Shown: positions 45,401 through 56,739 of the stretch, piece after piece
How positions within the stretch are numbered: the stretch's first letter is position 1
Layout: each line of letters opens with the position of its first letter
Translations under genes and position numbers: made by a program
Notes under the pieces: model-generated
The model's database searches: none
The model's input: the letters and a program-made list of their open reading frames with translations, nothing else
Told to the model about the DNA's origin: nothing
Source of the DNA: Pristionchus mayeri
Lineage: Eukaryota; Nematoda; Chromadorea; Rhabditida; Neodiplogasteridae
Length of the DNA: 64,000 nucleotides
Direction: 5' to 3'
NCBI GenBank assembly: GCA_036245805.1
Contig: BTRK01000004.1
Location: forward strand, 44,976,907-45,040,906

Positions 45401-48400
45401 GGAGAATTCCTAATTGACGGCTCTCGGACAAATAACTTGGATCATTCGTATTCTTATGTCTGGGATAGTAATATACCCCAGTATGACCGATTTTAAAAAT
45501 ATTTTTTAGAAATTGTTCGTGGCCACCTCCACTGACTCGTGATACCCGTGTTATACAGTTATCAAAATGGTGATTCATGAATATTTGACAATAAATACAA
45601 TATAGATGACCAATCGAATGGCTCGCCTTTCAACGACCTCCCTCTCATGCTATCTGTCCATGTCCAATGGTGGAGCAGTCTGCTTTGTTGGTGAGCTGTG
45701 ATTATTAGATTTTTTTTCAATTCCCGTCTTGATTTATGTTATTGCATCATCAACAATTAGGCAGTTATTATCGCCGATAATTTCCATTTGCAAACATAGT
45801 TTACTTTAAACTTAAAATTATAATGATAAATAATAAATTAATTCAGTTCGTCGTCGAGACGGTCACATCGTTCATCTCGATCCGATCGATCTGAAGAAAC
45901 TGCAGATCAAACCACTCAATGAATACCTCTGGGATATCGGAACGGATGAGAAGGTGATTCAGTGTTTTTTTTAATAGTTTTCCCTTTTTTGGTGCACACG
46001 AGGAAGTTATTGCTTCTTTTACAGTTTATAAATTTCATGCACGGTATGAAGCATATTACACTTAACATCATATTCAATTTTCGATCTTTCATATCTTTCG
46101 CATATGCTTGTGTGATTGAAAACAATCTACTGCAATAGAATGACCGTTTCCTCGAGGGGAAAAATATCAAAACTATTTATAATCTAGTTCTTTAGGTGAT
46201 CACAGTCCTCACTGGTCTTGGGGAATGCCTACCCTTCCAGTCACTCAAAATGGAGGTGAGATAAAATATTATTCATTATCATTCTATTCATACGAATGTG
46301 AATTATGGCCTGACACTTCGGTATACTCAATTATATATATTTTTGCTTAATTAACGGGAAATGATGTATTGTTGCTTGTGAGTGAAACACCGTGCACGGA
46401 ATTGTAGGCTGCGATGCTTCGTTCTCGTCAGTACGTCGCCATCCGCAGTAACATCACACACTCGGGGTCGACGGAGAGAGTGATGGATACGAGGTTGGCA
46501 TTACTTCTAGATTCGTTGTATTTTTAATTTATTATTTTTTCATTTTTTTTTATTTTTTTATATTTTTTTCATAAATAATGCAGGCGTTCTTAGTATGAGC
46601 ATATTTTTCATGAAGTTAAATAATTTATATTTGAGCTTCACAGGTCATGTATCTTCATACCGCGTGAGTGTGTATGATTCAGATGTCACTTTCTTACCAA
46701 ATAAAACAGTCAACATTGCAGTTTCAAAGGCATCCATGTCGCTGTGGTTACCTGTGACAAGAAGCCGTCTGAAGCCTACACGCTTGCCTCAGATGTTGAG
46801 GTATGCTTACATCATAATATAGAACATTTCAACTATTGATTTTAATATATAATTATGTAGATTCCAATACTGTGAATGAGAGTTGTTTTACAGACCCACC
46901 CTCGCAACGACACCTACGAACCCAAGACGCGCGAAAACTTCGAGAAGAAATTGGCTGATCTGGCCATAGAATTCGGACTCTCGATGCGTGAAGTCGCGGC
47001 ACACATTACGCGGATCGTGCCGCCTGCCTCGACCCCGCGACGATCCGCGCCCTGCCGACGGACATGTTGCGCTGTGACGCGTAATGGGGCGCCTGCTCAA
47101 GACCTTGTCGTGCCAGAGCGATCCCTGGAGATTAGAGAAGGTACGAAATATCCACTTTGTATCATCCAACGGACCAAATTGCATAAGTGAAACAGATGTG
47201 AACATACAATCATCTAAATGAACTGTTTAGAAGAAGTGAAGACCCCGCTCCATTACTTTGGCCAGATCGAAACGAACGGAAAAGAGATGCATATAGGCAT
47301 GGACATGATGGACGCCGCAAACATTCCTGGTGAAACTTATTATAAATTACGTTATATAAATTTGATTTGCATGTAAGCAATTTCAGTGACTCAAAAGTGT
47401 TTCACATTTTGGCTATAATTGACAGAAACGGGTCACTTAGATTTTTCCTTTCTGACTTCGAGTAAAAAATTTATTCCTCCCCAGGTTCCTCCCATGAGGT
47501 CTTCTTTCCTGCAGTTGTAACCCATCCAGCCATGATGAGGATGCCTGATCGAGGTGAGGATTATGAATCCTAATTTTGAGTTTCAAAAATTCAATGCCAA
47601 ACCGTACTTCCTTCGTGACCGAGTAGGCTGCAGTGGCGTAGAAACGGAGGAGGGACGCATGTAGCAAAAATTGACCGCGTTGCTCGAGCAGTGCGCATTG
47701 CTAATGTATATGTAGTGGCTGATTGGTTGTAGCAATCAATGACCTTCCTTTGGGAAATATGATACAATACATAATTCACCAATTGAACTTGGTAAATAAT
47801 GCTTCCGAGCATGCAGTAGGGTTTCGTATGAATTTAAATTAGAATGCCCGGAAACTTATGGGACACCCAAATACGTCAAAATATGAAATTGAGAAATCTG
47901 ACTTACAGATCTTTCCGAAAAGGGTTTCTTAGCATTTCTAGACAATCCGCATATTTTTAGCTCATTTGGCTAATGGGTGGTAACTTTTTATGTGTCAAAA
48001 ACGAACGTTTTCTGTGTAAAATGTGTGTGTTTTTGAATATGTTTCGCATTCGATTAACCTGTTACGGCTGAGACGCAGAGCAATTTGGCCCAAAAAACAG
48101 TCGTTTCGATATTTTTCACATATCAATATACACCTCGACCAGAAACAAAGAGGAATTGAGCGCGCCATGCTAATGAGATTTCTTCCCCCCCCCCCCTTTT
48201 GACACGGTGTGGAAACGTGCATTGTTTATCTTTCGAAAGTCTAGCATCTGATCTGCTTTCAAATATAATCTGAAAATAAATTTAGTCGACTCTCGTCAAT
48301 CGGTTATTCGCAACCCGCAATCGCCCATCTACCCCAATCCCTACACATACTCGAGCCCGTTTAGAATCGAAACTCCTGTAAGTTTAGACATTTTATTTGC

Positions 48401-48790
48401 ACCCGAGACACAACTAGATTAAATTTTATAAACTGTTTTATAATTTTAGAAAACATGGAATCAAAATTCAAGTTACCTAATCGATAATTTCAGATCCAAC
48501 TGAACGACGAGTACCAAGCAGTACATGCTTACTTCGATGCAGCAACACCCAGATTGGACTCGAGATGTGAACATCCTGATACGGCTTTTGGTTAGTTACA
48601 TACCGAATTGTTTTTTATGGTTGTTTAGATTATTTAGAAGTTCTGAATGTACATGTAAATGGCAAAAATGGTGTTGGATGCGTTCTGTTTAATGTCATTT
48701 TCAGAGTCATTCATGGAGTTCCTTTCCAATGATCATGCCGAATTTCCCGAGTTGGCGAGTGTCGAGATGGGAAGTTATGGAAGGAGATGA
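39456..48790 (+). CDS. Gene A, large multi-exon protein of unknown function
   Basis: About 28 exons, roughly 880 residues. First exons: 39456-39518 ([18 protein letters not shown]), a possible 15-bp exon at 39576-39590, 39661-39759 ([19 protein letters not shown]), 39938-40048, 40103-40180 and 40260-40355. Last exons carry [32 protein letters not shown] and [17 protein letters not shown], with TGA at 48788-48790. A possible zinc site lies midway: CAEC in one exon and CPHLRYEQC in the next. Other landmarks: [62 protein letters not shown]. It looks soluble and intracellular; I do not recognise the family. The exon at 46892-47140 reads through, but its second half looks frame-shifted relative to the best coding frame. 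Conservation of exon sequence with the inverted copy supports the model. Likely second gene of an operon with B: ACATTCAG precedes the ATG by 25 bases. Confidence 0.75.
43699..45555. mobile_element. Large foldback element, about 0.85-kb arms, in a gene A intron
   Basis: The outer match is GGTATCACGAGT at the left against ACTCGTGATACC at the right. Inner matches include CATACTAGGGTATATTACTA / TAGTAATATACCCCAGTATG, GAATTCTCCGGTTTTGTTCC and CATAAAAATGTACCAGA. The loop is near 44.6 kb. The equivalent intron of the inverted pseudogene copy (about 25150-25480) lacks it. Frames inside are arm shadows; no transposase. Confidence 0.9.
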
Positions 48791-49128
48791 GAAGATGCGC
48801 ATATATGAGAGGGAATACAAAGGAAGAGGATGTATTAACAATCGGGAACTTTGTTTTACCTCTTCCGACGGTTTTGCCCAATTGTTAATTTCCATCGTTC
48901 ACTCTCTTATAACCGGTCGACATATATTTGCACTTACTTAGCTATATTGTGAACATGATATGAGATTATGCCCCGAAAGTCCATAATTTTGAAAACATAT
49001 ACAACAAAATGAACAACAACTGAATAATCATGATGAGTATCCATCCCAGCGTACGAGTAGCTTTACCATATCTTCGAAATCTTATTTCATCTATTTAGAA
49101 TCTCCATTATGTGCCTCACTGTACCCTT

Positions 49129-49221
49129 GAGCAATGGTCTGACTCTCTTCAGTTTGCACGCTCTCTCGTCTCTCTGACCGGCGAGAGAGCGTGTAAACTG
49201 AAGAGAGTAAGATCATTGCTC
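49129..49221. mobile_element. 93-bp palindromic MITE, well preserved
   Basis: GAGCAATGGTCTGACTCTCT at the left is mirrored at the right (AGAGAGTAAGATCATTGCTC). A related half-site follows near 49310. Confidence 0.9.
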
Positions 49222-50319
49222 GTCCCCTTGCATCAACTGCCTTTGTATCACAGTTCGTAATTCGTGTCACCGTCTCTTCATTTTCAACATTATCTCAAAA
49301 AATCGACGAGAGAGTGTGGAAATTGAAGAGACGATTACCGGAATAACTGCCTTTGTATCTCCCCGAGTGCGAGTGAATAGCAAAATGCATAAATCGAATT
49401 ATCACTGGAATTCCGAGTTTCAAGCAGAAGAGGAGATGAACTCCCATGACACACAAGTCGTGGAATTCGACATTTAAGCATTTTACGCACGTAAATTCCT
49501 GCTAGTTCATGACACAAATTGAACCTGATCTGTTAGATAAAGTACGATGTGTAATTTCTTGCTTTATGTTGTTAGAGGTATCCGGAGAGAGTTGTTGTAC
49601 ATAAGGGACAGTCAACTTGAAATTAAATTGCATTATAAAATGATAACTCTACTGTGCAATGAAGATGAGTGTATTTGTTATTTTTGCTCGCATCCCACAG
49701 AATAACCACTTTGAATCACTCGATGGATTGCATAACAACAGTGAAACAGATGTGAATTGTAAAAAAATGAATTGATCAGAAGAGGGTGAAGACACCACAT
49801 CACAACTTTAATCGAAACGAAAGCTGCGAATGGAAATTATAAACACAGCCAACAACCCTGGTAAGACTTATCCCAAGTATCACATTTGTTTTTGTCTGAG
49901 CAATTGCAGTCTCATGTTTTCCAGAAGTATTTCATCCTTGGCCAATAATTGAGATAAACGGGTCACTTTAATGATTGTTCTGGTTCATCTGAATAAGAAA
50001 ATAATAATCCTTTCCAGGTTTCTCCCAGGTGCAGTCGCTACCCATCCAGTCATGATGAGGATATCGTGTCTTGGCCTACAATCACTCGAATAAACAGAAT
50101 TCGAGACTGGGAGGGCTGAGGAATGTCACTCAAATATCAAATTTGTGACTTTGTTCACCCTTCAGTTTCCCTTTTGATTTTCATATGTTTCACTAGGATA
50201 ATAATCACATTCAACAACGAAACAAGGTATTGGTCGCCAGAGTCATATAATAAAAAATATAAATAATTCACAGCTAGATCGACTTCCTTCCGAGGTTGAT
50301 TACTTCGAGAATGCAGCTA

Positions 50320-51560
50320 TTGGGGTGTCCGGAAAGTTCGTATAATGCTTCGGAAAAAAGTCAGTTCGCGATCAAATGCAGTGATTGCGCAATCTGTTTA
50401 TCAACAATGTATTGCATCATTCTGAGGTTGAGTAGTGAGAGGATTTAATCAGTCTCCTAGTTGCTACATTGATTCTTGTGATGGACTCCCATCTCTACCT
50501 CCGAGCAATTTTACTTCATTACTACCGTCTTGGCCGATCCGTGAAGGAGGCCCACTCTGCCCTGGCCCAGTCGGAAGGAGCTGACGCCCCCTCCATAACC
50601 TTCTGCTATAAGTGGTTCTCCCGCTTAAAGAAAGGGGAGTTTGGTTTCGATGATCAACCCCGCTCTGGACGCCCTCCCTCCCTCGATCAGCCTCTCGTTC
50701 TCCGCACACTGAAGCGCAAGCCCATGGCCAGTGTGCGTGAGTTGAAGAAGGATACTGGTACTCCCAGATCAACGGTGTCCGATATCCTCCATCGATCTGG
50801 GAAGAAGCCGAAACTCCCATAAGTGATTCCCCATGACCTCTCCCCGAACAGCTGAAAAATCGTGTTCAAGTCTGTCGGGAATTACTCCATCGTAGATCCA
50901 ATCTTCGATGGGTCAATTCCATCATCGCTACAGATGAGAAGTGGATCACGTACGATAACCCTGTGAGGAGACTGCAATAGGTGGATGCAGATGAGAAGCC
51001 CACGCCCGTCCCGAAGAAGGAAGAGCACGGAAAGAAGGAACTCCTCTGCTTCTTCTTCTCGGTGCTCGGTCCCATCTACTGGGAGATCCTCGCCCCTGGC
51101 ACCAGCATCAATGCCGACCTCTTCTCTGAACAACTGGAAGATGTCGCGATCAGAGTCCCTCCCAGACTCCTGAACCAGGGCAAAATTCTTCTTCTGATGG
51201 ACAATGCTCGCCCACATCGAGCGAAGATGACCCAGAAGAAAATGGACGAGCTGAAGATCGAGAGGATTCCCCATCCACCGTATTCCCCGGATCTCTCCCC
51301 ATGCGACTACCACTGCTTCAGCTCTCTCTCTGACTTCTGCAAAGGAAAGAAGTTCAAGAATCGAGATGAAGTTGTGAGGGCTTAAGTGAACTGGGCGGTC
51401 TCGAAGAAACCCGCATTCAGGAAGAGAGGAATCGAGACCCTGCCCAATCGCTGGAGGGAGGTAGTGAGAAAGAAGGGGGCATACATTGGTCACTGAGAAT
51501 TGTAAAGCATTGAATAAAAAATAAAAACAAAAAATTATACGAACTTTCCGGACACCCCAA
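50320..51560 (+). mobile_element. Mariner element 3, inactive
   Basis: The terminal inverted repeats begin TTGGGGTGTCCGGAAAGTTC (the same first ten bases as element 2), flanked by TA at 50318-50319 and 51561-51562. Length 1241 bp. It interrupts a gene A fragment exactly within the codons for AAI. Confidence 0.95.
50481..51497 (+). pseudogene. Broken mariner transposase of element 3
   Basis: The frame starts MDSHLYLRAILLHYYRLGRS and has the two HTH regions, then stops after KPKLP (TAA near 50821). A small frameshift follows near 50850. Further stops are TAG near 50978 and TAA near 51383. The three catalytic aspartates survive (ATDEKW, LLLMDNARPH, DLSPCDYH), and the C-terminus NRWREVVRKKGAYIGH is readable. 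It resembles the intact transposase of element 2 closely enough to be the same lineage. Confidence 0.9.
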
Positions 51561-53381
51561 TATTTCAATGTACCACAACATCATGACGACGCTATCATGA
51601 TTTTACATATTCACCATCTTTCCTTCCCGGATGATAAAAAGGTCGAACGCCGTGCCTTATGCGAAGAGTGGAGACGAACTCCCATCAAATATCAATTTCG
51701 AAAACAAAATTCGTCTACAGACCAACTGGGACCATTCAGGAAATACTCAAAAATAACATGATAACCACGAAATATATTCTGAGAAGTTATGAAACGCTAT
51801 TCGAATGCACACTCGATGTCAATGTCCATCATGTATGGCTATAAATATGAGTACGAGAAACTTCTCGGCCAAATTCATTTCATGCATTTTCTGGAACAGC
51901 CTGCCTATGAAATAATGAGAAGACTGTGGTATCATCCTCGAAATATACATTACGCGTGATTAGCTAATGACGAGGAAAATCGAAGAGGTTATTAGCGAGG
52001 AACTGAGGAGAGTTTATTTCATTTTTTTGGTCACAGCCCCGAATGCATCACATCAAGTTATCAGCCATGCATATCAATTGACGTTGACACGTATTTCTTA
52101 TGGCTGCCAGCATCAAATATGGTTTTCCGGAAACCTCTCAGAGTGTATAATAAATACAAGAAGGAGTTTATGATTCGAATTTCTCCCATCGTTTGCGTCT
52201 CATCGCTTGACCGTCGTCAATAATGGATGGGCTGGTGATGAATTGAACCTTATTGTTAAATTTTGTATAATACCGAGGCCCGCCGTCTCATCAATTTTCG
52301 ATAGATGTCACGCAGATTAGCAACAGTTGAAATACATTTCGAAGGGACGAACTGTGAGCCAAAAATTGTTGATGAATCGTTTCACGTTGATGTTCTTCTG
52401 AAACTGCGACAATGCATAGAATAGCATCGTACCCTGGCCTACAATCACTCGCATAGATTTAGTGAGATACTAGGAAAGATGATTTTTGTCATGGCATGAA
52501 TATTTTTCGTTAATGCATGACCTCACCGGTCCTTTTTTTCCGAATATGTTTCCCTAGAAATATAATAACGCTCGACTTCTGGATATGTCAATTGATGAGA
52601 AATTTCTCTTTGAAATTAAAATAATAGTGGCATGATGTTTGACTTGGATAGAAATGATGATGAGATGATGATTTTTAATAACCAGATTTTTTATGACGAC
52701 CAATTCAGATTTTCGGCGAGAAGCGAACATGCAATCCTATCGAACCCTGGCGTACGATCACTCAAATCTGCTTAGTGAGAGACTATAAAGAGCTGATGTT
52801 TTTTTAAACTTCCGATTTCAGTTTCACTCAATTTTTCTAAACAATTATTTTGTCACTAGCAAAACAATTATGTGGAATGGCTAAGAAAGACACTCGTTGG
52901 ACGATATACGAATTTAAAACAAAAAAAAATATCATAACTCAGAACGATCGTCTCGCCGGTCTTCCCTCAGAGGTCGATTACTTCGAGAGTGCAGCTATTT
53001 CTATGCACCATCATCATGACAACACTATGATGATTTTCCACCACCATCAAGGTGATTAATAATCACTCCATCTAATGCAATCTGCAATTTCGCATGAATT
53101 TACGATCTAATAATTTTTGTTTACGATTCGTAAATGATTGAGCGATTTTCGCAGGATTTCCGGAAGGATCTGAACAATTGTAATTATTGGAACGTGTGCG
53201 CAAGTTGTATCGTATTCACATCGACGCGATGCCCATGACGGAAGAACACCGGCATCTGGTATTCCTTGGACTGCAAATTATTTGCTTCCTCGTCTGGTTT
53301 GATCTTAAATTTGGGATTTCGAAAAACATTTGTTTCCATTTTTGATATTTTAGCTGACAATAATGGATAACCTTCTCTGTT

Positions 53382-53632
53382 AAAGGAGGAGTAAATGCAA
53401 ACGCGCGCCTGGTTGGAATATGTTTCACCTAGGGACGCACTCTCTTAAAGTCGCGTGCTATCTCACCCCCTCCCTGAGCTTTCCCTGATCTGGATCTCAG
53501 CCAACTAGCTATACCTATGTTCTGAATGGAGATATCAATTTGAAAATTTCGAAGCTTCTTATCGTTGTGGTGCTCTAGGCAGTGCATATGATATCTTCAA
53601 CAATTGAATTTTGAGTTTACTCCTCCTTTGAG
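53382..53632. mobile_element. MITE with AAGGAGGAGTAAA ends inside a gene A fragment
   Basis: AAGGAGGAGTAAA at the left and TTTACTCCTCCTTT at the right are inverted. The element splits a relic of the exon coding [12 protein letters not shown]. The remainder resumes with TCTCCACAATTAAACATGAA. A related element lies inverted at about 58990-59206. Confidence 0.8.
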
Positions 53633-54002
53633 GCCTTTTTCTCTCCACAATTAAACATGAATCCCGTTCTGGTCGCAAATTCAGCTTCAGCGTGAGCGGT
53701 ACTTAATTTAACTGCAGCATTGCAAGTATTATGCATAGCTTTGTTGAGGTAACTGCATGCCAATTTTGAGAAAAAACTGCGATCGATATGACAAGTGGGT
53801 CCAGTTGGGATTAACGAGAGATTTATTTCCCTGTTTGTGAGAAATATCATTTTGCATTTCAGTTCGTTACCCCGGGTGTTCCCTTCTCTGCCTTTCAACG
53901 ACCTCCCTCTCCGTCTACCTGTACATGTCAAATGCCCTCATGGAGCTGCCTGTTTTGTCCGTTATACTTATAAGAATTTCTTGTTCCCGAAGGGCACAAT
54001 GT

Positions 54003-55123
54003 CGGAGAACTATGACGTCATGCCGCCATTGATATATGAGGCCGGTTGCCGAAGAATCGGCAAAACGCCTTCGGAGGCTGGCACAGTGAAATTTCGAAAA
54101 CACGTGCAAAGAGGTTTTCGATGATGCTGAGCATCATGGTCTACTTCATTTTGCACCAATCCGACCGGTACAGCCGGGCTGCAGGTCGGAGTTTTTACGT
54201 TTTGTATCGTTTTTCTCCGATAGCACAAGACGTATACAAGCTATTGCTCTGAAATTTGAATACCACCCCAATTAGGCCATGTAGAATCCAATTATTCAAA
54301 TCTGGTAGCTCCATTTTTTATTGCGAACTGAATTATAATTTTTTTTTCGAATACTAGAAAAGTGTAGGGTCAGGCGTTTACGTGAGGAGATGCGTCTCGT
54401 CAATATGATCATTTCTCGTATGCTATGTATGGGTTTATAAGTTCGCGATGTTTGGTTACATGCATTTTTACATCATCATTTCGAGAGACTCCCTCTCATT
54501 GACGCCGCGCAACTGAGCGCGAGGAATGACGAATGAGAGAATTTATTATGTTTCACTTCGTAAATATAGATAAAATATTTATGACCTTTCTTGGCGAAGT
54601 GAAACATAATTCATTCTCTCCTTCATCATTCCTCGCGATAGGGAGGCCTTCAAATTGAAGATGTAAAAATACATGTAGCAGAACATCGCGAACTTATAAA
54701 CCCATACATAGCATACGGAAAATGATCATATTGACGAGACGCATCTCCTCATGTAAACGCCTGACCCTACACTTTTCTAGTATTCGAAAAAAAATTTATA
54801 ATTCAGTTCGCAATACAAATGGAGCTACCAGATTTGAATAATTGGATTCTACATGGCCTAATTGGGGTGGTATTCAAATTTCAGAGCAATAGCTTGTATA
54901 CTGTTTGTGTTATCGGAGAAAAACGATACAAAACGTAAAAAAATCCGACCTGCAGCCCGGCTGTACCGGTCGGATTGGTGCAAAATGAAGTAGGCCATGA
55001 TGCTCAGCATCATCGAGAACCCCTTTGTTCGTGTTTTCGGAATTTCACTGTGCCAGGCATATGCCGATTCTTAGACAACCGGCCTCATATCAAACGCAAC
55101 ATAACGCCATAGCTCTCACCCGA
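54003..55123. mobile_element. Foldback element, about 0.5-kb arms
   Basis: GGCCGGTTGCCGAAGAATCG against CGATTCTTAGACAACCGGCC, and ACCGGTACAGCCGGGCTGCA against TGCAGCCCGGCTGTACCGGT, are inverted pairs. CATATTGACGAGACGCATCT pairs with 54395-54410. The centre is near 54.55 kb. It starts at the decayed edge of a gene A fragment. Confidence 0.9.
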
Positions 55124-55316
55124 ACTAGTGACGATTTTTTTACGGTATCGAATCAGCAAAAAATATGGCTTTCATTACCCTCCTCTCGCTATCATGTTAT
55201 TCACCGTTCAATGTTAATAAAAAAATTTTTCTTTACATTTAAATTTTGGTGAAATATATATATACAACTAGTTAAGATGAATTACAATCACAGAAGCTCA
55301 GGATCTTGTGAGAAAA

Positions 55317-55999
55317 TTACATGAACTGTGAATAATGGTGTCTGATCTTTTCGATTCTCTGCTTCAAATTCTCTATTTTCTTCTCTGCATCTCCACCTGT
55401 TTCCATTGCTGCAGAGAGCACTTCGTTGAGTCGATCCTCAGACTGGAATGAGCAAGACTGACTTGAGAAAAAATTGAAGTGAACAGAGTTCTCTTAAAGG
55501 GAAATTTATATTGCCATTTTAAGTATATTTCGAAGGCACTATGTAATTGACAAGCGTTTATTTATTTAGCAAAACATTAAACGAAAATTTTCCCATTAGT
55601 GAGTAAGTGAGTAGTTGGGTAAGTGCAACGTAGAGATAATGTACCCAAATTTTGTGATTGTTCGAAAATTATGTGTCAAGAAAAGTTTCACTGACGTATT
55701 CGAGGCGCACTTTCCCACGCTTATCCATTTTTCTCCTGAAGTATCGTCCACCCCTGGTGATTCGAGTGAGCGCGATCAATTCGAAGAGGAAAACACCCTC
55801 CAATTTTGCGATTTTGTTAACATTGGAAACTCACTCAACGTGTATGAGTCAAATATAGAGTTAAAATGGTGTAAAAGTAATAATTCTGGCACAAATGTAT
55901 GACTAGGCCGAAGAAACATTTCGCAAACCCAAATTACTTACATCTTCTACAATTTTCTCCATAGCAAGTGACTTCTTCGTGCTGATCAGTCGTCGATCT
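55317..55999 (-). CDS. Gene E, 3' end of a coiled-coil protein (partial)
   Basis: Two minus-strand exons join in phase: 55999-55942 (DRRLISTKKSLAMEKIVED) and 55442-55317 (SEDRLNEVLSAAMETGGDAE, then KKIENLKQRIEKIRHHYSQF, M, stop TAA). The final stretch has heptad-like Leu/Ile spacing typical of a coiled coil. Borders are good (CTGCAG, GTAAGT, TTCCAG). The first exon begins mid-codon, so at least one more exon should lie upstream, but a truncated mariner and a foldback end occupy the next kilobase. The 5' part may therefore be lost. Family unknown. Confidence 0.5.
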
Positions 56000-56203
56000 C
56001 TGCAGATATCAATTAACTAATCTATTCCTAAGCATATGTTCGAGAAACGAAACAACGTTCTCTTCATTTCACGCACTCTATCACTGCTCGACCGGTCTAG
56101 AGTAGAGTTCTCTTATTGGAATCGTATTGGAATGAATTGCATCATTTTCATATAAGTTTCACGTGAACTATACACATGATCTGTATAGTGCACGTGTAAC
56201 ATA

Positions 56204-56380
56204 TCACGCCTCTCACGAGAACAAGAATCAATGTAGCAACTAGGAGACTGATTAAATCCTCTCACTACTCAACGTCAGAATGATGCAAAACATTGTTGAC
56301 AAACAGATTGCGCAATCACTGCATTTGATCGCGAACTGACTTTTTTCCGAAGCATTATACGAACTTTCCGGACACCCCAA
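56204..56380 (-). mobile_element. Foldback end joined to a truncated mariner
   Basis: CATATCACGCCTCTCACGAG at 56203-56222 matches the end of the foldback at 6312-7334. From 56221 the sequence is the reverse complement of the first 160 bp of mariner element 3 (ending GGACACCCCAA, then TA). The rest of both elements is absent. Confidence 0.8.
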
Positions 56381-56387
56381 TATGTCG

Positions 56388-56735
56388 ATGAAATAATTGC
56401 CGTGAAGAGGCGAAGACGCCGCTGCACTACTTTGGAGAGATCGGAACGAGAGGAGAGGAGATGCAACTGGGAATGGAGATGATGGGCACTACCAACATAC
56501 CTTATGGGACTTCACGTTTCAAAATGTTATTGCGATCTCTTTTAAGATACATTTTTCGGATGTGTTTCACCATTGTGTAATAATTGAGAAACAAGTATCG
56601 CTTAGATGGTTTCTTGAGTTGTTCTGAAGGATAATAAAACAAATGTTTTTCCTGGAAAAAAGGCAGAGACCTTCTTCCCTGCAGTCGCTACAAAGCCATG
56701 GTGAGGATGCCTGATCGAGGTGAGGAATCTGATGG
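56388..56735 (+). pseudogene. Late-exon fragments of a further gene A copy
   Basis: It reads [20 protein letters not shown] and LGMEMMGTTNIP at 56400-56507, then ETFFPAVATKP with a stop near 56665-56700. These match two adjacent late exons of gene A (47220 and 47485) with the intron retained between them. No other exons follow. Confidence 0.75.
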
Positions 56736-56739
56736 CAGA

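Larger units (their letters stand above)
49750..53960 (+). pseudogene. Scrambled gene A fragments (at least two copies)
   Basis: Fragments matching late gene A exons come first: TPxH with QIETN-like remains near 49765, and MMRM near 50045. Early exons follow: TLAYNHSN near 50085, and [13 protein letters not shown] at 50275-50320 continuing after a mariner as [18 protein letters not shown] recurs near 52425 and SYRTLAYDHSN near 52730. [18 protein letters not shown] is near 52955, YRIHIDAMPMTEEHRHL near 53205, MNPVLV near 53655, and a decayed copy of the exon coding LSTTSLS near 53895. Stops and shifts are frequent, and exon order is not that of gene A. Non-coding relics. Confidence 0.8.

Noticed and set aside
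44932..45578. Several frames of 70-75 residues in the large foldback
   Set aside because: They fall in the inverted arms, occur in both arms only as mirror sequence, and show no coding bias.
50882..51568. 228-residue minus-strand frame opposite mariner 3, and a 269-residue plus frame opposite mariner 2 (27630-28439)
   Set aside because: Both are antisense shadows of the transposase coding strand.
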